64,000 bases of DNA from positions 1-64,000 of the forward strand of contig NZ_QQBB01000002.1 of the NCBI RefSeq assembly GCF_003350535.1, given 5' to 3'. Shown here piece by piece: positions 29,940-40,529 of this stretch. Positions within the stretch are counted from its first letter, which is position 1. Every line of letters begins with the position of its first letter. The stretch is from Microvirga subterranea. Lineage in GTDB: Bacteria > Pseudomonadota > Alphaproteobacteria > Rhizobiales > Beijerinckiaceae. Both the position numbers and the translations under genes were made by a program. The notes under the pieces are model-generated. The model did not search any database and had not been told where the DNA came from. It saw only the letters and a program-made list of their open reading frames with translations.

Positions 29940-31048
29940 TGAGCCTCGACGTCGATATCCGGCACGGTCAGGGCGACTTCACGCTTCATGCCGCGTTCCG
30001 CTCCGAGGGCCGCCTTACGGCCCTGTTCGGCCCGTCGGGCTCCGGCAAGACGACCCTGGTGAACGCCATCGGCGGCCTCATCCGCCCCTCCGAAGGCCGG
30101 ATCGAGGTAAACGGCCGGGTTCTTGTCGACACGCGGCGCGGGATCTTCGTGCCCAAGCACCGCAGGCGGATCGGCTACGTGTTCCAGGAGGGGCGGCTCT
30201 TTCCGCACCTGAGCGTGCGACAGAACCTGCTGTTCGGACGCTGGTTCACACCACGGGACCAGCGCAAGGCGAGCTTCGACGCCGTCGTCGACCTGCTCGG
30301 GATCGGGCATCTCTTGACCCGCCGTCCGGCGACGCTGTCCGGCGGAGAGAAGCAGCGGGTCGCCATCGGGCGGGCGCTTCTCGCCGACCCGCAGCTCCTG
30401 CTCATGGACGAGCCGTTGGCATCCCTGGACGAGGCTCGCAAGGCTGAGATCTATCCCTATCTCGAACGGCTCAGGGACGAGGGCGGAGTTCCGATCGTGC
30501 TCGTCAGCCACTCGGTGGCGGAGATCGCCCGGCTTGCGACCTCCATTGTGGTCCTGTCGGAAGGGCGGGTGAGGGCCTCCGGGCCGGCTGCCGAGATCCT
30601 GATGCATGGCAACCTTCTGCCGCAGCCCGATCGGGGCGAGGCGGGCGCACTGGTCGAGACCCGGGTCGCGGGCCACGATGAGGTTTACGACCTAACCTAT
30701 CTCGAAGCGAAGGGCGGCATCCTGACCGTGCCGCGCCTTCCGCTCCCGATGGGAGCGCATCTGCGCCTGCGCCTGCGCGCGCGCGACATCATCCTGTCCC
30801 TGCATGCGCCCGAAGGCCTGAGCGCCCTGAATGCGCTGCCGGCGATCGTGGTGGCCATCGACGAGCCGGACGGGGCCGGCGTGGACGTGGCGCTCGATTG
30901 CGCGGGCGATGCCCTTGTGGCGCGGCTCACCCGCAAATCCGTGGAGACGCTTGGCCTCGCGCCCGGGCTCCCGGTTCACGCCATCATCAAGAGCATCGCC
31001 TTCGACCAGGAGGCCCTTGCCCGGATGCCGCCTGCGGACGAGTTATGA
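29939..31048 (+). CDS. modC: ModC: molybdate ABC transporter ATPase
   Basis: 369 residues. ATPase motifs: Walker A (GPSGSGKTT), Q-loop (VFQEGRLFPHLSV), signature (LSGGEKQRV), Walker B (LLLMDEPLASLD) and His switch (VSHSVAEIARL). The C-terminal part (from about 290) is the MOP-type molybdate-binding domain (SALNALPAIVVAI). The gene is coupled to modB by overlap. No modE regulator gene or clear ModE box is seen. Confidence 0.93.
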   Translation: MSLDVDIRHGQGDFTLHAAFRSEGRLTALFGPSGSGKTTLVNAIGGLIRPSEGRIEVNGRVLVDTRRGIFVPKHRRRIGYVFQEGRLFPHLSVRQNLLFGRWFTPRDQRKASFDAVVDLLGIGHLLTRRPATLSGGEKQRVAIGRALLADPQLLLMDEPLASLDEARKAEIYPYLERLRDEGGVPIVLVSHSVAEIARLATSIVVLSEGRVRASGPAAEILMHGNLLPQPDRGEAGALVETRVAGHDEVYDLTYLEAKGGILTVPRLPLPMGAHLRLRLRARDIILSLHAPEGLSALNALPAIVVAIDEPDGAGVDVALDCAGDALVARLTRKSVETLGLAPGLPVHAIIKSIAFDQEALARMPPADEL

Positions 31049-31124
31049 GACAGCGTTCCCAGGACTTGCGCGACGAGACCCGGCGTGTAGCTTGACCCCC
31101 GATTTTCTTTCCAGAGGCAGGATC

Positions 31125-32390
31125 ATGAACGATCAATTCCGGAACCCGTCCCAGGCGACCTCCCACGAGGCGCTCCTCGACCGTCTGGCTGAGGTGACCG
31201 TGCGCGTGGGGCTGGGGCTGAAACCGGGGCAGGAGGTCGTTATGACGGCACCCCTCGATGCGGTGCCGCTCGCGCGCCGCATCACGGAGCATGCCTACAG
31301 GGCCGGCGCCTCTCTTGTCACGACCCTGTTCTCCGACGAGGAGGCGACGCTCCTCCGCTTCCGCCACGGGCGCGAGGAAAGCTTCGACACGGCTGCGGCG
31401 TGGCTCTACGACGGCATGGCCACCGCCTTCAAGAACGGCGCCGCGCGCCTTGCCATTGTCGGCGAGGATCCCTCGCTTCTTGCCAACGAAGATCCGGAGA
31501 AGGTCTCCCGCGCTAACCGGGCGCGCTCGAAGGCGTACATGCCGGCCCTCAACCTGATCGCGGGCTTCGACACCAACTGGACCATCGTGTCAGCCGCCAC
31601 CCCCGCCTGGGCCAAGATCGTGTTCCCGAACGACCCGGAGGATGTGGCGGTCGCCAAGCTGTGGAGCGCGATCTTCGCGGCTTCCCGCGCCGACACGCCG
31701 GACCCGATCGCGAACTGGGCCGCGCACAACGCCAATCTCCAGGCACGGACGCGCCTGCTCAACGAGAAGAGCTATGCGGCCCTGCATTTCCGCGGCCCCG
31801 GCACGGACCTGCGGGTCGGCCTCGCGGACGGGCACGAGTGGAACGGCGGCTCGACCACGGCGAAGAACGGCGTGGTCTGCAACGCCAACATCCCGACCGA
31901 GGAGGTGTTCACGACACCGCACAAGGAGCGCGTCGAAGGCTACGTCACCAGCACCAAGCCGCTCTCCTATCAGGGCACCTTGATCCAGGACATCCAGGTG
32001 ACCTTCGAGAAGGGCCGCATCGTCGAGAGCAAGGCCCGCACCGGCGAGGCCGTGCTCGCCAAGGTGCTCGAGACCGACGAGGGCGCGCGCCGCCTCGGCG
32101 AGGTGGCACTCGTGCCCTACTCCTCACCGATCTCGCAGAGCGGCCTCCTGTTCTACAATACCCTCTTCGACGAGAACGCCTCCAGCCACATCGCTCTCGG
32201 CCAGGCCTACAGCAAGTGCATTCGCGGCGGTGGTGCGATGAGCGAGGAGGAACTCGCCGCGCGCGGATCGAACCGCAGCCTGATCCATATCGACTGGATG
32301 ATCGGCTCGGATCGGATCGACGTCGACGGCATCACGGCATCGGGCGAATCCGAGCCGCTCATGCGCAAAGGCGAGTGGGTTACTGCGTAA
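31125..32390 (+). CDS. M29-family metallo-aminopeptidase (AmpS/PepS type)
   Basis: 421 residues starting at ATG 31125, after an SD-like CAGAGGCAGG. The family motifs NIPTEEVFTTPHKERVEG and the later SHIALGQAY and IHIDWMIGSD regions hold the Glu, His and Asp metal ligands. It trims N-terminal residues from peptides in the cytoplasm with two bound metal ions. A peptide importer and an M14 peptidase are encoded just downstream, so it may help process imported peptides, although a 173-bp gap with its own signals separates them. Confidence 0.88.
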   Translation: MNDQFRNPSQATSHEALLDRLAEVTVRVGLGLKPGQEVVMTAPLDAVPLARRITEHAYRAGASLVTTLFSDEEATLLRFRHGREESFDTAAAWLYDGMATAFKNGAARLAIVGEDPSLLANEDPEKVSRANRARSKAYMPALNLIAGFDTNWTIVSAATPAWAKIVFPNDPEDVAVAKLWSAIFAASRADTPDPIANWAAHNANLQARTRLLNEKSYAALHFRGPGTDLRVGLADGHEWNGGSTTAKNGVVCNANIPTEEVFTTPHKERVEGYVTSTKPLSYQGTLIQDIQVTFEKGRIVESKARTGEAVLAKVLETDEGARRLGEVALVPYSSPISQSGLLFYNTLFDENASSHIALGQAYSKCIRGGGAMSEEELAARGSNRSLIHIDWMIGSDRIDVDGITASGESEPLMRKGEWVTA

Positions 32391-32483
32391 CAATACGCCG
32401 ACAGGCAACAGCATAGCTGCTAACTTCGCAGTACCCCAATGCATTAACGGCATGTAAACGGGGCTTGACGCCGGCCCCTTCTG

Positions 32484-32501
32484 CCTGTGTTTTGTCACAG
32501 G
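32484..32501 (+). promoter_or_regulatory. Short palindrome upstream of the peptide transporter operon
   Basis: CCTGTG-N6-CACAGG at 32484-32501 is a perfect 6-bp inverted repeat with spacing usual for a dimeric repressor. A TTGACG lies 14 bp upstream at 32465-32470. Candidate operator and promoter for the transporter operon, by pattern only. Confidence 0.35.
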
Positions 32502-32514
32502 TATTAAAGAGGTC

Positions 32515-32539
32515 CTGCCCTGGCACCGCGCCAGGGCAG
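32515..32539 (+). other. 10-bp stem hairpin in the leader of the peptide transporter operon
   Basis: CTGCCCTGGC (32515-32524) and GCCAGGGCAG (32530-32539) pair perfectly around a 5-nt loop, 24 bases before the start codon. No T-run follows. It may end the aminopeptidase transcript or sit in the 5' leader of the next operon. Confidence 0.5.
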
Positions 32540-32563
32540 TGCCTCATCATGAGTCATTGATTG

Positions 32564-34447
<1,884 letters not shown>

Positions 34448-34471
34448 ATTCAGTTCATTGGGAGACGACAA

Positions 34472-35998
34472 ATGAGATTTTCACGAACCTTGAAGGCCCT
34501 GGGCTTCACGGTCGCAACGGCGCTGGCGCCGCTGATGGCCGCGAACGCGCAGGCCGCCGGCACGATCACGGTGGCGGTCGCCATCGATCCCGGCAGCTGG
34601 GACCCGATCGACACCTTCCTGGTCGATTGGTCGTCTGCCGCCAACAACATGTTCGATGGCCTGACCGCCCGCGGCGCCGACATGAAGCTGAAGCCAGGCC
34701 TCGCGACGAGCTGGGAGATGCTCGACAACAACAGCCGCATCCGCTTCAAGCTGCGCGAGAACGTGAAGTTCCACAACGGCGAGCCCTTCAACGCGGCCGC
34801 CGTGAAGTTCACCTTCGACCGTCTGCTCGGCGAGGAAGGAAAGAAGGGCCCGCAGCAGTCGAACTACAACACGATCGACAAGGTCGAGGTGGTCGACGAC
34901 AACACGGTCGACTTCGTCATGAAGCAGCCCGATCCCGTCCTGCTGACGAAGCTCGCGGGCTATGGCGCCATGATCGTGCCGCCCAAGTACATCCAGGAGA
35001 AGGGCGAGGACTACTTCAACACCCATCCTGTCGGCACGGGCCCGTTCAAGTTCGTCGAGTACAGCCCCAAGGTCAGCCTGACGCTTGAGGCCTTCCCCGA
35101 GCACTGGGGCGGCGCGCCGAAGCTCGACAAGGTCGTGACGCGCTTCATCTCCGAGGCGAACACGCAGGTGGCGGAGCTCCAGGCCGGCCGCATCGACGTG
35201 GCGACCCTGATTCCCTTCGGCCTCGCGCCGACGGTCGAGAAGAGCCAGAACCTCGACCTGATCAGCATCACGGGCCCGACGGTCGTGTCGCTGCGACTCA
35301 ACACCAAGAACGGCATCACCAAGGACGAGAACGTCCGCAAGGCGCTGATCATGGGCATCGACCGCGATGCGATCATCAAGGCGGTGCTGCTGGGCCACGG
35401 CAAGCCCATCGCGAGCTTCCAGTCCGAGCTGTCCTTCGGCAACGACCCGGCCCTGAAGCCGCTGCCCTTCGACCTCGCAAAGGCGAAGCAGATGCTCCAG
35501 CAGGCCAAGGTCCCGGCGGGCGCTCCGGTGAAGATCGACTTCCGCGGCAACGACGCGACCTTCCGCGAAGTTGCGCAGGCGGCGGCAGGCTTCCTGCAGG
35601 CGCTGGGCCTCAAGCCCTCGCTCCAGCCCTACGAGCCGCCGGTGCTGCTCAACGACATCATCCCGAACGGCAAGACGGGCGAGGCTTGGCACCAGGCCTG
35701 GGGCGGCTGGACCTTCGACTACGACAACACCGCCTACCTGATGTACCACTCTGGCGAGAAGTGGAACCCGTACGACAACGATCCGAAGCTCAACGAGATG
35801 CTCGAGAAGCAGCGCACGATCTACAACGTGCAGGAGCGCGAGAAGCTTCTCCAGGAGATCGCCCGCTACGTGGCCGACCGGGCACTCGAGATCCCGCTCT
35901 ACAACCAGAACACCATCTATGGCGTGAACAAGCGGGTGAAGAACTTCGACGCACCGTCCGATCGCCGCTTCCGCTTCCAGGAAACGAGCGTCGAGTAA
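34472..35998 (+). CDS. Peptide ABC transporter substrate-binding protein (family 5)
   Basis: 508 residues with a signal peptide (FTVATALAPLMAANAQAAG) and the family-5 fold (YDGL-type region as NMFDGLTARGADMKLKPGLA, FKLRENVKFHNGEPFNAAAV). It binds peptides or similar compounds in the periplasm. It lies between the ATPase and permease genes. GGGAGACG precedes the ATG. An intrinsic terminator follows the gene. The ligand cannot be told from the sequence. Confidence 0.9.
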   Translation: MRFSRTLKALGFTVATALAPLMAANAQAAGTITVAVAIDPGSWDPIDTFLVDWSSAANNMFDGLTARGADMKLKPGLATSWEMLDNNSRIRFKLRENVKFHNGEPFNAAAVKFTFDRLLGEEGKKGPQQSNYNTIDKVEVVDDNTVDFVMKQPDPVLLTKLAGYGAMIVPPKYIQEKGEDYFNTHPVGTGPFKFVEYSPKVSLTLEAFPEHWGGAPKLDKVVTRFISEANTQVAELQAGRIDVATLIPFGLAPTVEKSQNLDLISITGPTVVSLRLNTKNGITKDENVRKALIMGIDRDAIIKAVLLGHGKPIASFQSELSFGNDPALKPLPFDLAKAKQMLQQAKVPAGAPVKIDFRGNDATFREVAQAAAGFLQALGLKPSLQPYEPPVLLNDIIPNGKTGEAWHQAWGGWTFDYDNTAYLMYHSGEKWNPYDNDPKLNEMLEKQRTIYNVQEREKLLQEIARYVADRALEIPLYNQNTIYGVNKRVKNFDAPSDRRFRFQETSVE

Positions 35999-36047
35999 CC
36001 CATCGGTCCTGGCGTCCTGGGGCGCCCGGGATCAGCGATACCGAAGT

Positions 36048-36073
36048 GGCCCCGCGCGAGCGGGGCCGTTTTT
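36048..36073 (+). terminator. Intrinsic terminator between peptide-binding protein and permease genes
   Basis: GGCCCCGC (36048-36055), loop GCGA, GCGGGGCC (36060-36067), then G and TTTTT (36069-36073). A compact GC-rich stem followed by a T-run. Partial termination here would lower permease expression relative to the binding protein. Confidence 0.82.
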
Positions 36074-36097
36074 CCAAAGGCCCAGAAGGATCACCGC

Positions 36098-37021
36098 ATG
36101 GCGGGCTTCATCCTCAAACGATTGCTGCAGGCCATCTTCGTGGTCCTTGCCGTGACCCTGATCGTTTCCTTCGCGATCCGGCTGTCGGGAGACCCGGCGG
36201 TCATGCTCATGGGCGGTGGCGGCAACGTCACCGAGCAGGATCTTCAGAACATCCGCCAGGCGCTCGGCCTCGAACGGCCGTTCTACGTCCAGTATCTCAG
36301 CTTCCTGCAAGGAATCCTGGTCGGCGACTTCGGTCGCAGCTTCATGGGCGGGACGCCCGTGTCGACGCTCATCGCCCATGCGCTTCCCTCGACGCTGCTG
36401 CTCGCCTTCACGTCGCTTCTCGTCTCCATCGCCCTGTCGGTGCCGCTCGGCGTCTATGCGGCGGTCAACCGCGGGCGCTGGCCGGACCAGCTCATCCGAA
36501 TCCTGTCCCTTGTCGGCCTGTCGTTCCCGAACTTTTGGCTCGCGATCATGATGGTGCTGCTCTTCTCCATCGTGCTCGGCATCCTGCCGCCGAGCGGCAT
36601 GGAGGGGCCGGAGAGCTTCGTCATGCCGGCGCTCACCATGGCGATCATCCTCACGGCCACGAACGTGCGCCTCGTTCGCACCTCGATGCTGGAGACGCTC
36701 TCGCAGCAATACATCATGGTGGCCCGCTCCAAGGGGCTCGCCGACCGGGTGGTGCTCTACAAGCACGCCCTGCGCAACTCGGCCATTCCGCTCGTGACCT
36801 ATATCGGCCTGCAGTTCGGCAGCCTGATCGGCGGCATCGTCATCGTCGAGCGCGTGTTCAACTGGCCTGGCATGGGAACGCTCGCCTTCGACGCCATCTC
36901 GGGCCGCGACTATCCGGTGCTTCAGGGCACGATCACGGTGCTGGCGCTCTTCATCGTTCTCATCAACCTGCTGGTCGACATCGCCTACGGGCTGATCGAC
37001 CCGCGCATCCGGACGGAGTGA
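36098..37021 (+). CDS. Peptide ABC transporter permease (DppB type)
   Basis: 307 residues. The N-terminal MAGFILKRLLQAIFVVLAVT is the usual DppB start (first membrane span), followed by a periplasmic loop with LGLERPFYVQYLSFLQGILV-type sequence and the coupling region (MLETLSQQYIMVARSKGLAD). AAGGA precedes the ATG. It forms the channel with the next protein. Its end is five bases before the DppC-type ATG. Confidence 0.9.
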   Translation: MAGFILKRLLQAIFVVLAVTLIVSFAIRLSGDPAVMLMGGGGNVTEQDLQNIRQALGLERPFYVQYLSFLQGILVGDFGRSFMGGTPVSTLIAHALPSTLLLAFTSLLVSIALSVPLGVYAAVNRGRWPDQLIRILSLVGLSFPNFWLAIMMVLLFSIVLGILPPSGMEGPESFVMPALTMAIILTATNVRLVRTSMLETLSQQYIMVARSKGLADRVVLYKHALRNSAIPLVTYIGLQFGSLIGGIVIVERVFNWPGMGTLAFDAISGRDYPVLQGTITVLALFIVLINLLVDIAYGLIDPRIRTE

Positions 37022-37026
37022 CGCCG

Positions 37027-37887
37027 ATGGCAGGAACCCAGGCCGTTCCATCCCCGAGCCGCCGGCGCTTCCGCTCGCTCGAATTCGCGCTGGGCGTCAT
37101 CCTCACCGGCGGCATGTGCCTCGCCGTGCTCTTCTCCAGCGTGCTGTTCCCGGACGGCGGCGAGAGCATGGACCTCATGGCCCGTCTCATTCCGCCGTTC
37201 CAGAACCCGGCGCACATCCTCGGCACCGATCCGCTCGGCCGCGACGTGCTGGCCCGCGTCATCGTCGGCGGCAAGATCTCGCTGACGGTCGGCATCCTGT
37301 CGGTGCTCGGCGCGGTCGTGGTCGGCACGCTGGTCGGCCTGATCGCGGGCTACTACCGCGGGATCGCCGAGGTGCTGCTGATGCGCTTCGCCGACATCCA
37401 GCTCGCGCTGCCCTTCATCCTAATCGCCATCATGTTCCTGGCGATCCTCGGAACCGGCGTCGACAAGGTGATCTTCTTCATGATTGTCGCCCAATGGGTG
37501 CAGTATGCGCGCCTCGTGCGCGGCTCCGTGCTGGCCCTGCGCGACCGTGAGTTCATCCTGTCCGCGCGCGCCATCGGGGTCGGCAACAGGCGCATCATCT
37601 TCACGCACATCCTGCCCAACGTGCTGGGCCCAATCGTCATCCTCATGACGCTCAACGTCGCCAACAACATCCTGCTCGAGAGCAGCCTGACCTTCCTGGG
37701 GCTTGGCGTCGATCCGCTCATCCCGAGCTGGGGCGGCATGCTGGCAGACGGGCGGACCTACCTGCAATCCGCCTGGTGGGTCAGCGTCTTTCCGGGCCTC
37801 GCCATCATGTTCACCGTGCTCGGCCTCAACCTCCTGGGCGACTGGCTGCGCGACCTCCTGGATCCAACGGGACAGACTTCGAAATGA
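37027..37887 (+). CDS. Peptide ABC transporter permease (DppC type)
   Basis: 286 residues. HILGTDPLGRDVLARVIVGG early and the coupling loop REFILSARAIGVGNRRII are DppC hallmarks; the C-terminal GDWLRDLLDP is also typical. The N-terminus is a basic cytoplasmic tail. Its TGA overlaps the ATG of the downstream M14 peptidase gene (ATGA), tying the peptidase to the transporter operon. Confidence 0.9.
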   Translation: MAGTQAVPSPSRRRFRSLEFALGVILTGGMCLAVLFSSVLFPDGGESMDLMARLIPPFQNPAHILGTDPLGRDVLARVIVGGKISLTVGILSVLGAVVVGTLVGLIAGYYRGIAEVLLMRFADIQLALPFILIAIMFLAILGTGVDKVIFFMIVAQWVQYARLVRGSVLALRDREFILSARAIGVGNRRIIFTHILPNVLGPIVILMTLNVANNILLESSLTFLGLGVDPLIPSWGGMLADGRTYLQSAWWVSVFPGLAIMFTVLGLNLLGDWLRDLLDPTGQTSK

Positions 37888-39656
37888 CCATCCTGCTCGA
37901 CACGCGCATTCCCCGCACACTCGACATCCTGCTGCGCGACTGGGCCGGCGAGGCCAACCGGGGCGCCCATCTCGAGGCCTGGCTGTTCGAGGACGAGGCG
38001 GCGCGGCGCGAGGGCGAGGAGGCGCTCGCCCGCGCGGGCGTCACCGCGCGGCTGCGCAGCGCCTACAAGCCCCTGGTCCACGCCTTTCTCGAGGATATCG
38101 ATCTCAAGGGCGTCACGCGCGTCACGGTCCGCTATCCCGTCCACGAGGCGGCGGATCCGAACCGCTTCCTGTCGGAAGCCTATCCGCTGGCGGCATTGCT
38201 CGACGGCATCGAGACGGCGTTCGAGCCGGGCGCGGCGGACCTCACCTATCGGGTGACGGCGGAATACGAGGACGGGCGCACGGAGGAGCACGCGGTCTTC
38301 GCGCCGAACCGCCTTCGCAACAACCATCTGTCGCAGAAAGATCTTGCTCCGACCGGCTGGCTCAAGGTGACGAGCCGCCCAGACGGCGCTCCGGACGTCG
38401 ACGAGAGCCTCGAGACCGAGGCCCAGCAGGTCTTCCACGCGGTCATGCAGGCGATCGCCGCCCATGACTGGCCGCCCGAGGAGCCCTATGCGGAGACGCT
38501 GGCCATCGACGTGACGATCCCTGGCATCGAGCGGCCGCTCGGCTATGACGACGAGGTCATGAGCACGCGGGAGGCGCTGCACGAAGACTTCTATTTCTCG
38601 CTGCTCGAATTCTTCAAGCACAAGTCCGGCCGTCCGCCGGAGGACCGCAGCCTGCAGCCGGGCCAGATCGTGCCCGACATCCGGGCTGGCGAGGGCGACG
38701 CGCAGGTGCGCGTGGAGCTGCGCTCCTTCGGTGCGCCGCAGGATCCCGCGCGGCCGGAGCAGGACATCGAGACGGCGGATGCGGCGCCCGGGCTTGCGCA
38801 GATCCACCGCGAGCTCACGGTCCTGCCCGGCGAGACCTTCGAAGGCCTCTCGCGGGAAGGGCGGCCCGTGCGCGGGGTCTACAGGCCGGGCTCGCGTCCC
38901 GCCGTGCTCGTCACCGGCGGCCAGCATGCCAACGAGACCTCCGCCCCGGTGGGCGCGCTCCGTGCCGTGCGCCGGCTGCTGGTCGACCCGGACGCGAACA
39001 TCGCCTTCATTCCGGTCGAGAACCCGGACGGCTATGCCCTGCACGGCCGCCTCTGCGAGGCCAACCCGCGCCACATGCACCATGCGGCGCGCTACACCTC
39101 CCTCGGCAACGATCTGGAATACGATCGCGGCAACCCGACCTATGAGAAGGGTGCGCGCATTCAGGCGCTGCAGATGTCGGGCGCTAAGCTCCACGTGAAC
39201 CTCCACGGCTATCCGGCCCACGAATGGACGCGGCCCTTCACGGGCTATCTGCCGCGCGGATTCGAGCTGTGGTCGATCCCGAAGGGATTCTTCCTCGTCA
39301 TGCGCCACAAGCCCGCCTGGGCCGAGCAGGCACGCATCCTTGTCGAGGCGGTGACGAAGGGCCTTTCGGCCGTGCCGGGCCTGCCCGAGTTCAACCGGCG
39401 CCAGATCGAGATCTGCGCGATCCATTCGGGTGGCACACCCTACGAGATCATCAACGACATCCCGTGCCTTCTCACGGCCGACGAGCGCTATCCGACGCCG
39501 CTCACGCTCATCACCGAGTTCCCGGACGAGACGATCTACGGCGACGCCTACCGCTTCGCCCACACGGTCCAGATGACCACGGTGATCGCCGCCGAGGCGG
39601 CCTTCGCGGCCCTAATGGCGACCGTTCCCGAGGAGATGCTGGTCCCGTCCGCGTGA
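37884..39656 (+). CDS. M14-family zinc carboxypeptidase with a large unknown N-terminal region
   Basis: 590 residues. The C-terminal part carries the M14 zinc site: His348 and Glu351 (GGQHANETS), His441 (NLHGY), and a catalytic Glu545 (ITEFPDET). The first ~330 residues match nothing I recognise. No signal peptide is seen, so it is probably cytoplasmic and may cleave peptides brought in by the transporter to which it is translationally coupled. A fold check of the N-terminal part would be needed to say whether it is a substrate-binding extension. Confidence 0.82.
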   Translation: MTILLDTRIPRTLDILLRDWAGEANRGAHLEAWLFEDEAARREGEEALARAGVTARLRSAYKPLVHAFLEDIDLKGVTRVTVRYPVHEAADPNRFLSEAYPLAALLDGIETAFEPGAADLTYRVTAEYEDGRTEEHAVFAPNRLRNNHLSQKDLAPTGWLKVTSRPDGAPDVDESLETEAQQVFHAVMQAIAAHDWPPEEPYAETLAIDVTIPGIERPLGYDDEVMSTREALHEDFYFSLLEFFKHKSGRPPEDRSLQPGQIVPDIRAGEGDAQVRVELRSFGAPQDPARPEQDIETADAAPGLAQIHRELTVLPGETFEGLSREGRPVRGVYRPGSRPAVLVTGGQHANETSAPVGALRAVRRLLVDPDANIAFIPVENPDGYALHGRLCEANPRHMHHAARYTSLGNDLEYDRGNPTYEKGARIQALQMSGAKLHVNLHGYPAHEWTRPFTGYLPRGFELWSIPKGFFLVMRHKPAWAEQARILVEAVTKGLSAVPGLPEFNRRQIEICAIHSGGTPYEIINDIPCLLTADERYPTPLTLITEFPDETIYGDAYRFAHTVQMTTVIAAEAAFAALMATVPEEMLVPSA

Positions 39657-39703
39657 CGATTTCGGCTTGGCGTTTCACCGCGGGTCTGATCCTATCGGCC
39701 GAA

Positions 39704-39726
39704 AGGCGCGGATGCGTTCCGCGCCT
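39704..39726 (+). terminator. Hairpin after the M14 peptidase gene
   Basis: AGGCGCGGA (39704-39712) and TCCGCGCCT (39718-39726) form a 9-bp perfect stem with a 5-nt loop. No T-run follows; candidate 3' end of the peptide transporter transcript. Confidence 0.45.
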
Positions 39727-39754
39727 CTCACCCTGACAGAGAATGGGAGATGCC

Positions 39755-40453
39755 ATGAGCCCCGTCGCCATCGTCACGGCCGCCAGCAAGGGCATGGGCG
39801 CCGCCATCGCCCGGGAACTGCACGGGCGCGGCTACAGCCTCGCTCTCCTGGCCCGCTCGGAAGGATTGCAGGAGGTGGCGCGCGAAACCGACGCGCTCGC
39901 CGTGCAGGGCTCGGTGACGGAGGCCGCCGACCTGGAGCGCCTCGTGCGGGAGACCCTCGACCGCTACGGCCGCATCGACGCGGTGGTGAACCACACCGGG
40001 CACCCGCCCAAGGGAGACCTGCTCGCGATCCCGGATCAGGACTGGCACGCGGGCCTCGACGTGGTGCTCATGAACGTGGTGCGCATGGCCCGCCTCGTCA
40101 CGCCCGTGATGGAGAAGGCCGGACGCGGCGCGGTCGTCAACATCTCGAGCTTTGCGGCCTTCGAGCCCGATCCGGACTTCCCGGTCTCCGCTGCCTTGCG
40201 GACGGCGCTCGCGTCCTTCACCAAGCTTTATGCCGACCGCTACGCCAAGGCCGGGATCCGCATGAACAACGTGCTGCCCGGCTTCATCGACAGCCTGCCG
40301 GAAAAGGCCGAGCGCACCGCGCGCATCCCGATGGGGCGCTACGGGACCGTGGCCGAGGTGGCGAAGGCCGTCGCATTCCTCCTCTCGGACGACGCCGGCT
40401 ACATCACTGGCCAGAACATCATGGTCGACGGAGGTCTCGTCCGCGGCCTCTGA
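39755..40453 (+). CDS. SDR-family protein lacking the usual catalytic Tyr and Lys
   Basis: 232 residues with a Rossmann start (VAIVTAASKGMGAAIAREL) and the SDR C-terminus (GYITGQNIMVDGGLVRGL). The active-site segment normally reading YxxxK instead reads FPVSAALRTALASFTK, with Ser145 and Arg149 where Tyr and Lys are expected; the NNAG motif is NHTG. The Ser pair (NISSF, 131-132) remains. It may be a non-classical reductase or a catalytically changed member. ATG 39743 would add four residues; 39755 follows GGGAGA. Confidence 0.8.
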   Translation: MSPVAIVTAASKGMGAAIARELHGRGYSLALLARSEGLQEVARETDALAVQGSVTEAADLERLVRETLDRYGRIDAVVNHTGHPPKGDLLAIPDQDWHAGLDVVLMNVVRMARLVTPVMEKAGRGAVVNISSFAAFEPDPDFPVSAALRTALASFTKLYADRYAKAGIRMNNVLPGFIDSLPEKAERTARIPMGRYGTVAEVAKAVAFLLSDDAGYITGQNIMVDGGLVRGL

Positions 40454-40529
40454 AGCCGGAACAGGCGGCAGGGCCTGCCGTTAGTCAAGCACCGTCGAAG
40501 CGTCGATCCGAACGTCGAGAGGTGCAGCA

